From: CAZGTQ01 sp964528575
GTDB lineage: Bacteria > Planctomycetota > UBA1135 > GCA-002686595
DNA: 27,748 bases
Direction: 5' to 3'
Assembly (NCBI GenBank): GCA_964528575.1
Contig: CAZGTQ010000035.1
Coordinates: 1-27,748, forward strand
Part shown: piece by piece, positions 1-8,404 of the stretch
How positions within the stretch are numbered: the stretch's first letter is position 1
Layout: each line of letters starts with the position of its first letter
Made by a program: the position numbers and the translations under genes
The notes under the pieces: model-generated
The model's input: only the letters and a program-made list of their open reading frames with translations
What the model was told of the DNA's origin: nothing
The model's database searches: none

Positions 1-1
1 G

Positions 2-2035
2 TGCCGCCGCCGCGCGTCCGCGCACGCCGGAGCGCTGCTCTTCCTCCTGCCGCTCGTGCCGCTCGCGTGGACGCCGCCCGCGCTCGCATCGCTCGAGCTC
101 GAGAGCCCGGTGCGCGTCGCGCCGCTGCGCGAGCTGTGGCCGTCGCTCGACGCGACGCCGTCGCGCCCGAGCACGGCCGCGGAAGCCGCGCCTGCGGCCG
201 CCGTCGATCGCGGAGCGGACCCGACGAGCGCGCCGGCGGCCGCGTCGACGCCCGAGCCCGAGCGCGCCCCCGCGGCCGCGCCCGCGCGGCCCACGCTAGC
301 CGCGGCGCTCTTCAGCGCCTGGCTCGCCGGCGTGCTCTTGCTCGCGTTGCGCCTCGCGCTCGCGTTCCGCGCGACCTCACGCCTCGTGCGCGCGGCCCGA
401 CCGATCCCGCCCGACGAGCTCGACCCGCTCCTCGCCCGAGCGCTGCGCGACGCCGACCTCGCGCGCCCGGTGCGCGTCGTCGAGAGCGACGCGCTCGAGT
501 CGCCCGCCGTGTGGGGCGTGCGCCGGCCGACGCTGCTCTTGCCCGTCGGCCTCGCCGCCGAGACGGGCGCCGACGAGCTGCGCTGGATGGTGCACCACGA
601 GCTCGCGCACGTGCGGCGCGCCGATCTCGCCGTCGGCGCGCTCGTGCGCCTCGCGCGCGTCGTGTGGTTCTTCCATCCGCTCGTCCACGCGACGGCGCGC
701 GCCGCCGACGAGCTGCGCGAGTGCGCGTGCGACGAGGCGGCGCTCGCGAGCTGCCCCGGCGGCTCGCGCAAGCGTTGCGCGCACGCGTTGCTCAGCGTCG
801 TCGAGCGCACGAGCCGCGCCCGGCGGCCGAGTCTCGCGCTGCAGGCGTTCCACCGTCCCCAGTCGTCTCTCCGGAGGAGAATCATGCGCCTTCTCGACCC
901 TCGCCGTTCCCCGTCCCGCGGGCTGTCGCTCGCATCGGTCCCCTTGCTCGTCGTGGGGGCGAGCCTCGCGCTCGCGTCGGCCGCCGCCGTCGCGGGCGAG
1001 CAGCGCGCGCAGGAGCACGAGCCCGCCGTGCGCGCCGCGCTCGACGAGCCCGACGTCGACGCTGCGATCGAGCGCGGCCTCGCGTGGCTGGTCGCCGCGC
1101 AGCGAAGCGACGGGAGCTGGCCGCTCGGGACGGGCGGCGACGTCACGTGGAGCGGCGAGCTGAACGAGGTCGGCGTGACGGGGCTCGCGCTCCTGAATCT
1201 GCTCGAGTCCGGCGCCGACGGCGAGGACGACGAGCGGGGCCGCGCGCTGCGCAGCGGGCTCGCGTGGCTCGCGGCCAACCAGGACGCGCGGACGGGCAGC
1301 TTCTCCGAGCGCGATCAGGTGTTCGTGCCGAGCCACATGATCGCGACGATCGCCTGGATGCGCGCCCAGCGGCTCGATCCGCCGCGCTGGCGCGAGGTCG
1401 CGGAGAGATCGCTGTCGTTCGTGCACTCCGCGCGCAATCCGTACCGCGCGTGGCGCTACGACGCGCCGCCGACCGGCGACAACGACACGTTCGTGACGAG
1501 CCTCGCGCTGCGCGCGCTCGCGGCGGCGCGCGACGCGGGCTTCGACGTCGACCGTCGCGCGGTCGTGGACGGGCTGACCTGGATCGAGGACATGACCGCA
1601 CCGGCGACGAGCCGCACCGGCTACATGCAGCCCGGCTCGCCCGTTTCGCGCATCGTCGGCAAGATCGAGGACTTCCCCGTCGAGTACACCGAGATGCTCA
1701 CCGCGATGGCGATCCACGCGCGCCTCCTGTGGGGCCAAGCGCCGCTCGACGTCGAGGCGATTCGCGCAGGCGCGCACCTCGTGGTGAGGACCGCGCCGCT
1801 GTGGGACGAGCAGCGCGGTAGCATCGACTACTACGCGTGGCTGTTCGGCAGCGAGATGCTCCAGCGGCTGGGCGGCTACGCGTGGGAGCACTGGCGCGCC
1901 GCGCTCGTGCGCGCGCTCGTCGCGCACCAGAGTGCCGACGGCTCGTGGCCGGCGATCGACGCGTGGAGCGCCCAGGGCAGCGACGTGCACGCGACGGCGC
2001 TCTGCACGCTCGCGCTGCAGGTCGCGCAGCGCTGA
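2..2035 (+). CDS. M56 (BlaR1-type) metallopeptidase fused to a prenyltransferase/squalene-cyclase-like repeat domain, 5' partial
   Basis: The reading frame is open from base 2 and already encodes a hydrophobic helix (about bases 26-70), so the true start lies left of the window; the GTG at 56 sits inside that helix. A Pro/Ala-rich loop (about 150-290) and a second hydrophobic helix (about 300-370) follow. The zinc-binding HELAH motif is at bases 596-610 and a downstream Glu-rich segment (DELRECACDEAA, about 708-744) fits the third zinc ligand. A further hydrophobic helix lies at about 940-1000. This is the topology of M56/BlaR1 membrane peptidases, which usually cut a cytosolic repressor after sensing an outside signal. 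The usual penicillin-binding sensor is absent. Instead the exported part (about 1040-2030) has helical repeats with QRSDGSWP and QSADGSWP motifs typical of the alpha/alpha toroid of prenyltransferases and squalene cyclases. No BlaI-type repressor is visible; it may be upstream. Domain calls are confident, function is not. Confidence 0.85.
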   Translation, partial: CRRRASAHAGALLFLLPLVPLAWTPPALASLELESPVRVAPLRELWPSLDATPSRPSTAAEAAPAAAVDRGADPTSAPAAASTPEPERAPAAAPARPTLAAALFSAWLAGVLLLALRLALAFRATSRLVRAARPIPPDELDPLLARALRDADLARPVRVVESDALESPAVWGVRRPTLLLPVGLAAETGADELRWMVHHELAHVRRADLAVGALVRLARVVWFFHPLVHATARAADELRECACDEAALASCPGGSRKRCAHALLSVVERTSRARRPSLALQAFHRPQSSLRRRIMRLLDPRRSPSRGLSLASVPLLVVGASLALASAAAVAGEQRAQEHEPAVRAALDEPDVDAAIERGLAWLVAAQRSDGSWPLGTGGDVTWSGELNEVGVTGLALLNLLESGADGEDDERGRALRSGLAWLAANQDARTGSFSERDQVFVPSHMIATIAWMRAQRLDPPRWREVAERSLSFVHSARNPYRAWRYDAPPTGDNDTFVTSLALRALAAARDAGFDVDRRAVVDGLTWIEDMTAPATSRTGYMQPGSPVSRIVGKIEDFPVEYTEMLTAMAIHARLLWGQAPLDVEAIRAGAHLVVRTAPLWDEQRGSIDYYAWLFGSEMLQRLGGYAWEHWRAALVRALVAHQSADGSWPAIDAWSAQGSDVHATALCTLALQVAQR

Positions 2036-2102
2036 AGCCGGGCACCCGCGCGGAGCCCGATCTCGCCGATTCCTGCACCTGGTGCGCGTGCGAGCGCCGG
2101 TC

Positions 2103-3020
2103 TCAGAAGTAGTCCGAGCCCCAGAACCGCGCACCGCGCAGATCCGCCGCGGCCAGCCCCGCGACCATCGGCAGGGTCTCCGCGCGCCCGCGGTCCTCGA
2201 ACCACGTCGCGACGAACGGCGACGGCGGGAGCCAGCACCCGAACCGCTCGCAGCCGAGCTCGAGGGCGAGCTGCGCGAGCGCGCGCAGCACGGACCCCTC
2301 GTCCGCAGGATCGGAGAGCACGAGCTCGCTCGCGACGAGCAACTCCTCGCAGCGGCGGACGCGCGCGTAGCCGCGAAGCGGCTCGCGCTCGCCGTCGCCG
2401 CCGAGCCCGAGCCACCACGTGTCGGGCTCGAGCACGAGCGTGCGCTCCCACGCTTCGGCGTCGCGCGCGAGGTGCAGGCGCCCCGCGTGCGCCGTCGCGT
2501 ACACGTCGGCGAGCGCGCCCGCAGCGCGCCGCGGGTCGAGCGCGAAGAGCTCGGCGGCCGCGCCGCTCGCGGCCAGCTCCGCGAGCCGCGCGGCCTCGTG
2601 CTCCCACGCGTCGGTCGCGACGAAGCCCATCCGCTCGTAGTACGCGCGGTCGATCGCCGAGAACAACAGACCGACGGCGCGCCCCCGCGCGTGCTCGTGC
2701 TCGATCGCGGCGCGGCACAGCGCGCTCGCGACGCCGCGCCGCAGCCGATCGGGCCGCGTCGCCACCGCACCGAGACCGAAGCCGGCGCGCGCCTCGCCCG
2801 ACGGGAGCCCGAACGACAGCGGATACGAGAGCAGCGCGCCCACCACGTCGCGGTCCTCGACCGCGACCCACCAGTCGGCGCTCGCGCGCCGCGCACACGC
2901 GAGCCGCCGCGCCCGGTTCGCGAGCGCGGGCTCGTCCGCCGAGAATGCCGCGCCCATGACGTCGGCGGCCGCGCGCCGCTCGGCGGCGCTCGAGGCGATG
3001 CGCATCGCCCGCTCGCTCAC
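2103..3020 (-). CDS. GNAT-family N-acetyltransferase
   Basis: Predicted 305-residue cytosolic enzyme. The N-terminal half carries the GNAT acetyl-CoA site: a beta strand ending in GLGAVATRP followed by an Arg/Gly turn (RLRRGVASAL), then LLFSAIDRAYYERMGF, the usual beta5 and late helix with the catalytic-type Tyr. The C-terminal half (about residue 160 onward) is longer than in a single GNAT domain and resembles the second domain of Eis-like enzymes. The GTG start is chosen because it overlaps the stop of the upstream repeat protein (GTGA, 3017-3020), giving translational coupling; an in-frame ATG at 3005 would give 300 residues. The acceptor substrate cannot be predicted. It converges with the M56 fusion gene across a 67-bp gap in which I see no convincing terminator. 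Confidence 0.88.
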   Translation of the reverse strand: MSERAMRIASSAAERRAAADVMGAAFSADEPALANRARRLACARRASADWWVAVEDRDVVGALLSYPLSFGLPSGEARAGFGLGAVATRPDRLRRGVASALCRAAIEHEHARGRAVGLLFSAIDRAYYERMGFVATDAWEHEAARLAELAASGAAAELFALDPRRAAGALADVYATAHAGRLHLARDAEAWERTLVLEPDTWWLGLGGDGEREPLRGYARVRRCEELLVASELVLSDPADEGSVLRALAQLALELGCERFGCWLPPSPFVATWFEDRGRAETLPMVAGLAAADLRGARFWGSDYF

Positions 3021-6000
3021 GGCAGCTCGACCTCCACCTCGAGCGGCGCGCCCTGGCTCAGCACAACGCCCTCGCGGCGCGCGACGGCGTCGTCGCGGCG
3101 CACCTCGATCGTGTACGTGCCCGGCGCGTGCGCGCCGAGGTCGAGCCGGCCGTCGGCGCCGGTCGCGCTGTCGCCGTCGAACCAGCCGAGGAGCGTCGTC
3201 GCCGCGTCGATGCCCGCGGCCTCGCGACCGTCGGGGAACAGGAGCCGGGCGAGCGCGCCCGCGACCGGCGCGCCCTTCGCGTCGCGTACACGCACGGCGA
3301 GCGGGACGCCCAGCGACAAGGACACGTCGACGCCGGCGAGCGCGTCGTGTGCCAGCTCGAGCCCGCGCAGCCAACCGTCGGCGAAGCCGGTCGCGGACGC
3401 GACGACGTCCCACGTGCCCGCCGCCAGCCCGTCGAGCGCATAGCGGCCGTCGCGGTCGGCGCGCGTCGAGACCGGCCACACGAGGCGGCCGCCGCGGTCG
3501 TGCGCCGTCACGCTCGCGCGCGCGACGGGCGCGCCGTCGGGGCCGAGCACCCGGCCGGAGATCGAGAGCCCGGGGACGAGGGCGAGCTCGACGTCGCGCA
3601 CGACCTCGTCTTCGCCGAGCGTCACCGGCGTCGCGTCGGCGGGCCCGAGCGGCGCGTCGGAACGCCGCGGCGGGCTCGCGCGCAGGACGTACGCGCCCGC
3701 GGCGAGCCCGAACAGCTCGAACGTGCCGTCCGCCGCGCTCTCCTGGATCACCTCGCCGCCGCCGCCGGCGACGAACGGCGCGAGCAGACCGAAGTCCGCC
3801 GCTCCGCCCGCGCGCTCGATGCGCACGCGCGCACCCGCCACGGCCTCGCCGCTCGGCGCGTCGACGACGCGGCCGCGCACGCCGCCGAGCGGCAGCGCGA
3901 GATCGACGCGTTGTTCCTGCGCGTCGGGCACGCGCACGTCGACGCGCAGGTCGTTGCCCGGCGCCTGGTACGCGAAGCGATACGCGCCGGGCGCGAGGCC
4001 GGGGAACTCGTACGTCGCGTCCGGGCGCACCTTGGCCATCTTCAGGTCGACGCCGAGGACGCCCGCGCTCTCGGTCGACAGGGCGACGACGACGCCGTCG
4101 GTCATCGGCTCGCCGCCGCTCGTCACGGTGCCGAAGACGCGGCACGCCGCCGCGGACGCGTCGACGAGGTCGCGGCGCGTGCGGCGGCCGGCCGGCACCT
4201 GGACGAGGTCGAGCTTCATGCTGCCGATGAGCGCGAACGGGTTCAGCTCTTCGTCGCCGCGCGCGAGCGTCAGGAAGTAGCCGCCGCCCGCCATGTGCTC
4301 GATCGCGTAGTCGCCGTCCTCGTCCGCCTGGTCCGCGTACAGGGCCGCTTCGGCCGATGTGTCGCCGCTGTACTCGGCCGGCGAGACCGCGATGACGAGC
4401 GCGCCCGGGAGCGGCCGGCCGAAACGGTCGGACACGCGCCCGAACAGCGTCGCGCCCGCGTCGAGCCGCACGCGCATGTCCTCCTTCGTCTCGCCCGCCG
4501 CGAGCTGGAACGGGTCGCCCTCGCCGAGCGCGTAGTCGCGGTGGCGCGCGACGAGCGCGTGCTCGCCCGGCTCGAGCGACGTCAGCTCGAACGCGCCGTC
4601 GGGGCCCGTCGACACCGCGTCGGGCGACAGGAAGCCCATGCGCGTCGCGAGCGTGACCGCGCGGTTGGTGAACTGCTCCTCCCAACTGTCGTCGAACTCG
4701 CCCGCGCCCATGTGCCCCCGGAACTTCGCGAACGTGCGCGCGACGCTCCATCCGCCGCCGCCGAGCGCCGCGACCTGCGCGCCCGTGACCGGCTCGCCCG
4801 CGGAGTCGACGACGTGGCCGCGAACCGTGCCGCCGGCGTGGAGCTCGACGACGACCTCCGTCTCGCTCGCGCCCTCGGCCACCCGTACGCGCACCGTCTC
4901 GCGGTGGTAGCCGGCAGCCTCGAACACGAGCTCCGCGCGGCCGGCGCGCACGCCTTGGACGCGGAAGCGCCCCTCGGGATCCTCGACGAGCAGGCCGCCC
5001 GAGAACGGGTTGAACGAGCTCGGCTCGTCCGAGCGCGCATCGATGCGGTCGGCGCTCGTGACGACGAAGCTCGCGACCGGCGCGCCGCTCGTCGCGTCGC
5101 GCACGACGCCCTCGACCGTGCCGCCGGCGACGAGCGTGACGACGAGCTCCGCAGCCGACGCCGGGTCCCAGGTCGCGCGCTCGAAGCCGTAGCCGTCCTT
5201 CATGAAGTAGAGCTCGTGCGGCGGCTCGTCCGCGAACGGCCCCGCGACGAAGCGGCCCTCGGCGTCGGTCAGCGGGTAGGCGAAGTCGCCGACCGCCTGG
5301 TGGAGCAGCGGTGCGACGCCGATCTCGAGCTGCTCGGGTTGGCCCAGCCGGCCGAGGAACCAGCGCACGTGCACGCCGGCGAGCGGCGCGCCGGCCGAGT
5401 CGACGACGCGGCCGCGCGCGAGCGGCCCGGTGCGCAGGATCGCCGGCGGCGCCTCGATGCGCTCGCCCTCGTCGACGCGCAGCACCGGCGAGCGCGACGC
5501 GACGTGCCCGGTCGCGCCGGCGAGCACCTCGACGTCGCCGAGCGGCACGTCGCGCAGCACGTAGCGCCCCTCGGCGTCGGTCACGGCCGCGGTCAGCGCG
5601 AGGACCTCCTCGGCGAGCTGCATCGCGCGCAGGGCGAGCGGCGACACCGCGACGCGCGCGCCGGCGAGCGGACGCCGCTCGTCCTCGTCCGCGTCCGGCG
5701 CGGCGGAGTACACGACGCCCGCGATCGTGCCGCCGCGCCGGCCGCGCACGACGACGCTCGTGTCGGCGCCGGCGCGGACCTCGTCGACCGACGCGTACGA
5801 CGGCGCGAAGCCGCGCGCGAGAGCGTGCGCGTCGTAGCCCGAGCCCGGCGTCACGCCCGCGATCGCGAAGCGGCCGTCGCGGTCGGTCGTCGCGTCGAGT
5901 CGGCGCAGGTCGCCCGAGCGGAACGCGGCGAGGAACGTGCCGGGGCCGGGGTAGAGCGAGACGCGCGCGCCCGCCGCGGGCCGGCCGTCGGGGCGCAGCA

Positions 6001-6628
6001 CCTGGCCGACGACGCGGCCGCCGCCGCGCACCCAGACGTCGACCGGCCCGCCGTCGCCCGACGGCGCGACGCGCGCGCGCGCGAGCTCGTCGGGGACGTG
6101 GTAGTCGCCGCGCGCGTCGAGGAAGTAGGTCCCCGCGCGCACGCCCTCGAACGCGAAGGATCCGCCGGCGCCGCTGCGCGCGACCGCGACGGGGCGCGCG
6201 CGCTCGCACATCGCCGCCGGCAGGCGCGCGAGCCGCAGCATCGAGCCGAGCAGATCGCTCGCGGCGGGCGTGACCGCGAGCAGGTCGACGCGCACGTTCG
6301 CGACGCCCGCGCCGCTCGCTCGGTCGCGCACGACGCCCGCGAGCCGGCCGTCGCCCGCCAGGCGCACGTGCGGGCTCGCAGCGACGCTCGTGCCGCGCCA
6401 GTCGTCGTCGACGGGCGTCGCGGTGCGCCCGGCCGCGTCCAGCGCGCTCGGCTCGGCCTCGAGCGCCGCCGCGCCGCTCGCCTGGGCGCCCGTCGGGTCG
6501 ACCGCGGCGGGCTCGCTCGGGCCGCCGCCGCGGCCGACGATCCACGCGAGGCCGGCGACGAGCGCCAGCGCGAGCCCGATCGCGGGCGCGAGGCTCGCGC
6601 GGCCGTTCCTGTCGTGCGTGCGCTGCAT
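3017..6628 (-). CDS. Membrane-anchored protein with 11 carboxypeptidase-regulatory-like (CarboxypepD_reg) repeats
   Basis: Predicted 1203-residue extracytoplasmic protein. After a short basic N-terminus, residues of about 13-31 form a single hydrophobic segment (signal anchor), followed by an Ala/Pro-rich linker. The rest is about 11 beta-sandwich repeats. Each opens with a pattern like G-x-V-x-D-x-x-G-x-P-x-x-G-A-x-V and closes with D-x-D-G-x-(F/Y)-x-(L/I)-x-G-(L/V)-x-x-G-x-Y. This is the carboxypeptidase regulatory-like/transthyretin-like fold common in large surface proteins of Planctomycetota and Myxococcota. No catalytic domain is visible, so a structural, adhesive or polymer-binding role is an inference. 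The ATG at 6628 precedes the anchor helix directly and has no Shine-Dalgarno sequence. The GNAT gene downstream overlaps by GTGA. A TAGAAT box about 60 bp upstream may be its -10. Confidence 0.88.
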   Translation of the reverse strand: MQRTHDRNGRASLAPAIGLALALVAGLAWIVGRGGGPSEPAAVDPTGAQASGAAALEAEPSALDAAGRTATPVDDDWRGTSVAASPHVRLAGDGRLAGVVRDRASGAGVANVRVDLLAVTPAASDLLGSMLRLARLPAAMCERARPVAVARSGAGGSFAFEGVRAGTYFLDARGDYHVPDELARARVAPSGDGGPVDVWVRGGGRVVGQVLRPDGRPAAGARVSLYPGPGTFLAAFRSGDLRRLDATTDRDGRFAIAGVTPGSGYDAHALARGFAPSYASVDEVRAGADTSVVVRGRRGGTIAGVVYSAAPDADEDERRPLAGARVAVSPLALRAMQLAEEVLALTAAVTDAEGRYVLRDVPLGDVEVLAGATGHVASRSPVLRVDEGERIEAPPAILRTGPLARGRVVDSAGAPLAGVHVRWFLGRLGQPEQLEIGVAPLLHQAVGDFAYPLTDAEGRFVAGPFADEPPHELYFMKDGYGFERATWDPASAAELVVTLVAGGTVEGVVRDATSGAPVASFVVTSADRIDARSDEPSSFNPFSGGLLVEDPEGRFRVQGVRAGRAELVFEAAGYHRETVRVRVAEGASETEVVVELHAGGTVRGHVVDSAGEPVTGAQVAALGGGGWSVARTFAKFRGHMGAGEFDDSWEEQFTNRAVTLATRMGFLSPDAVSTGPDGAFELTSLEPGEHALVARHRDYALGEGDPFQLAAGETKEDMRVRLDAGATLFGRVSDRFGRPLPGALVIAVSPAEYSGDTSAEAALYADQADEDGDYAIEHMAGGGYFLTLARGDEELNPFALIGSMKLDLVQVPAGRRTRRDLVDASAAACRVFGTVTSGGEPMTDGVVVALSTESAGVLGVDLKMAKVRPDATYEFPGLAPGAYRFAYQAPGNDLRVDVRVPDAQEQRVDLALPLGGVRGRVVDAPSGEAVAGARVRIERAGGAADFGLLAPFVAGGGGEVIQESAADGTFELFGLAAGAYVLRASPPRRSDAPLGPADATPVTLGEDEVVRDVELALVPGLSISGRVLGPDGAPVARASVTAHDRGGRLVWPVSTRADRDGRYALDGLAAGTWDVVASATGFADGWLRGLELAHDALAGVDVSLSLGVPLAVRVRDAKGAPVAGALARLLFPDGREAAGIDAATTLLGWFDGDSATGADGRLDLGAHAPGTYTIEVRRDDAVARREGVVLSQGAPLEVEVELP

Positions 6629-6736
6629 GGGAGAGTGAGGGCGCGGGCGGCCCGGCGAGTTCGAGCCTTCGCCGCGCCCCGACGCGGATTCTAACGGCCG
6701 CCGCGGGCTGGCTCGCCGTGTACGATCCGCCCGCGC
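6629..6736. promoter_or_regulatory. Divergent promoter region with back-to-back -10-like boxes
   Basis: This 108-bp gap separates the leftward repeat-protein gene from the rightward histidine kinase gene. Reading left, TAGAAT (minus strand, 6693-6688) is followed by CCGC. Reading right, TACGAT (6721-6726) is followed by CCGCCC. Both resemble a vegetative -10; neither has a good -35 at 16-18 bp. If TACGAT is the -10, the kinase transcript would begin only a few bases before its ATG at 6737, so it would be nearly leaderless. This agrees with the absence of a Shine-Dalgarno sequence there. The assignment is by eye and tentative. Confidence 0.35.
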
Positions 6737-8404
6737 ATGGCCTCGATCCGCGAGAGCGCGTTCCTCCGCTTCTTCGCGGAGGCGGCCGAGCACCTCGACG
6801 AGGTGCGCGACGCCGACAAGGCCGCGAAGATCGCGACGCGGCTCGCGCGCGAGGTGTTCGCGGCGGACGAGGCCGTGCTCGCGCGCGCCGTGCCCGGCCG
6901 CCCGCGGTTGCAGCCGGTCGTTCTCGCGCCCTCCGGCGCGCGCTGGGACCTCGAGCTCCTGGCGCGCTACCTCGGCAAGCGCCGGCCGAAGATGCCCCCG
7001 GGCACGCTGATCGCGCCGGTGCGGCGCTTCGGGCGGCCGTGGGCCGTGCTCGCTCTGCGGCGCGCCGGCGCCGAGCTCGACCGCGACGCTGTGCGCGACG
7101 TCGTGCGCGTGTGCGAGACGATCGCGCGCTCCGTCGCGCGCATCGACGACGAGCGCATCGCCGAGGTGCGCCACCGCATCGACCGCAAGGTGCTCGAGCA
7201 ACTGCGCCCGAAGGACCTCTTCTACCAGATCCTGCACGGGCTCCAGTCGCTCACGCGCTACGACCATTCGGCGGCCGTGCTGATCCAGGCGGACGGCGCG
7301 GGCCCGCTGCGCGTCGTCGCCGAGCAGATCAAGTGGCGCAAGGGCAAGAGCCAGCGCGTCGGGCTGCGGCGCGCGCTCGGCGACGAGGCGCGCGCGGCGC
7401 TCGAGGAAGGGAGCGTGCTGGGCTTCGACCGCGTCGGCGGTCGCTGGCGCGAATGGCGCGGGCGGGCGAGCGAGGCGCTGGCGGACGCGCTCGACTACAA
7501 CCGCGACGTGGAGGACGAGCGCAGCGAGCAGTCGCTCCTGTGCGCGCCGCTCGCGACCGGCGACGGCATCCTCGGCGTGATCAAGGTCGCGAGCTGCCAC
7601 CCCGGCTCGATGGGGCCGTACGAGGCGCGCCTCGTCGCGCGCTTCCTGCCGCAGGCGGCGGTCGCGATCCGCAACCTCGAGCGCACCGTCACGCTCGAGT
7701 CGGGCGTGCTCGCGGCGGAGAAGAAGCACGTGCTCGCGAACCTCGCGCGCGGCGTGTCGCACGACGTGAACAACGCGTTCGGATCGGTGCTCCCGCTCGT
7801 GCAGCAGATGATCGTCGACGCGCGGGAGGGCAAGGTCGACGCGCTCACGCTCGCCGCGGACCTCGCGCAGATCGAGACGTCGCTGCAGGTGTGCCGGCGG
7901 ATCTTCGGCGGCATGCTCTCGTTCGCGCGCTCGACGGCGGCGGGCGAGCGCGAGGGCGACCTGCGGCGCGCGATCGAGGGCACGCTGAGCATCCTGCAGG
8001 AGAGCATGCGGCGCCATCTGGTCGACGTGACGATCGAGTGTGCGAGCGATCCGCCGCTCGTGCGCGGCACGCAGGGCGACCTCGAGCAGTTGCTGTTGAA
8101 CCTCGCGACGAACGCGCGCGACGCGATGCCCGACGGCGGCCGTCTCGCGATCCGTGTGCGAGCAGACGGCGATGCGGTCGAGATCGAGCTCGCCGACACG
8201 GGCTGCGGCATCGCGCCCGCGCACATCGAGCGCATCACCGAGCCGTTCTTCACGACGAAATCGAACGGAAGCGGGCTCGGGCTCTCGATCTGCCGCTCGA
8301 TCGTGTGGAACATGCGCGGCCAGATGAAGGTGACGAGCGAGCTGGGTGCGGGGACGCGCGTGCGGCTGCGGCTGCCGAGCGTGCATGCGGAGGGCGCCCG
8401 GTGA
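6737..8404 (+). CDS. Soluble GAF-domain sensor histidine kinase
   Basis: Predicted 555-residue kinase with no transmembrane segment, so a cytosolic sensor. An N-terminal region (about 1-140) looks like a degenerate GAF domain and a clearer GAF domain spans about 150-315, ending in AAVAIRNLER. The phosphoacceptor box is GVSHDVNNAFG with His342. The ATPase domain follows: N box NLATNARDAM (about 455), G1 box DTGCGIAP (about 490), F/G2 box FFTTKSNGSGLGLS (about 510-523). A family of this type passes phosphate to a response regulator. The next gene starts within its stop codon (GTGA, 8401-8404) and encodes a receiver-phosphatase, its obvious partner. The ligand sensed by the GAF domains is unknown. 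The ATG at 6737 starts a plausible helix and has no Shine-Dalgarno sequence. Confidence 0.92.
   Translation: MASIRESAFLRFFAEAAEHLDEVRDADKAAKIATRLAREVFAADEAVLARAVPGRPRLQPVVLAPSGARWDLELLARYLGKRRPKMPPGTLIAPVRRFGRPWAVLALRRAGAELDRDAVRDVVRVCETIARSVARIDDERIAEVRHRIDRKVLEQLRPKDLFYQILHGLQSLTRYDHSAAVLIQADGAGPLRVVAEQIKWRKGKSQRVGLRRALGDEARAALEEGSVLGFDRVGGRWREWRGRASEALADALDYNRDVEDERSEQSLLCAPLATGDGILGVIKVASCHPGSMGPYEARLVARFLPQAAVAIRNLERTVTLESGVLAAEKKHVLANLARGVSHDVNNAFGSVLPLVQQMIVDAREGKVDALTLAADLAQIETSLQVCRRIFGGMLSFARSTAAGEREGDLRRAIEGTLSILQESMRRHLVDVTIECASDPPLVRGTQGDLEQLLLNLATNARDAMPDGGRLAIRVRADGDAVEIELADTGCGIAPAHIERITEPFFTTKSNGSGLGLSICRSIVWNMRGQMKVTSELGAGTRVRLRLPSVHAEGAR

Noticed and set aside
1932..6694. 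Plus-strand long open frames opposite the GNAT and repeat-protein genes
   Set aside because: Composition is dominated by Arg and Ala with no motif. They are GC-driven mirrors of the minus-strand genes.
3017..8386. Minus-strand open frame of about 1790 codons extending the repeat protein upstream through the kinase gene
   Set aside because: The part beyond 6628 is Arg/His-rich nonsense opposite real kinase motifs. The membrane anchor right after ATG 6628 marks the true start.
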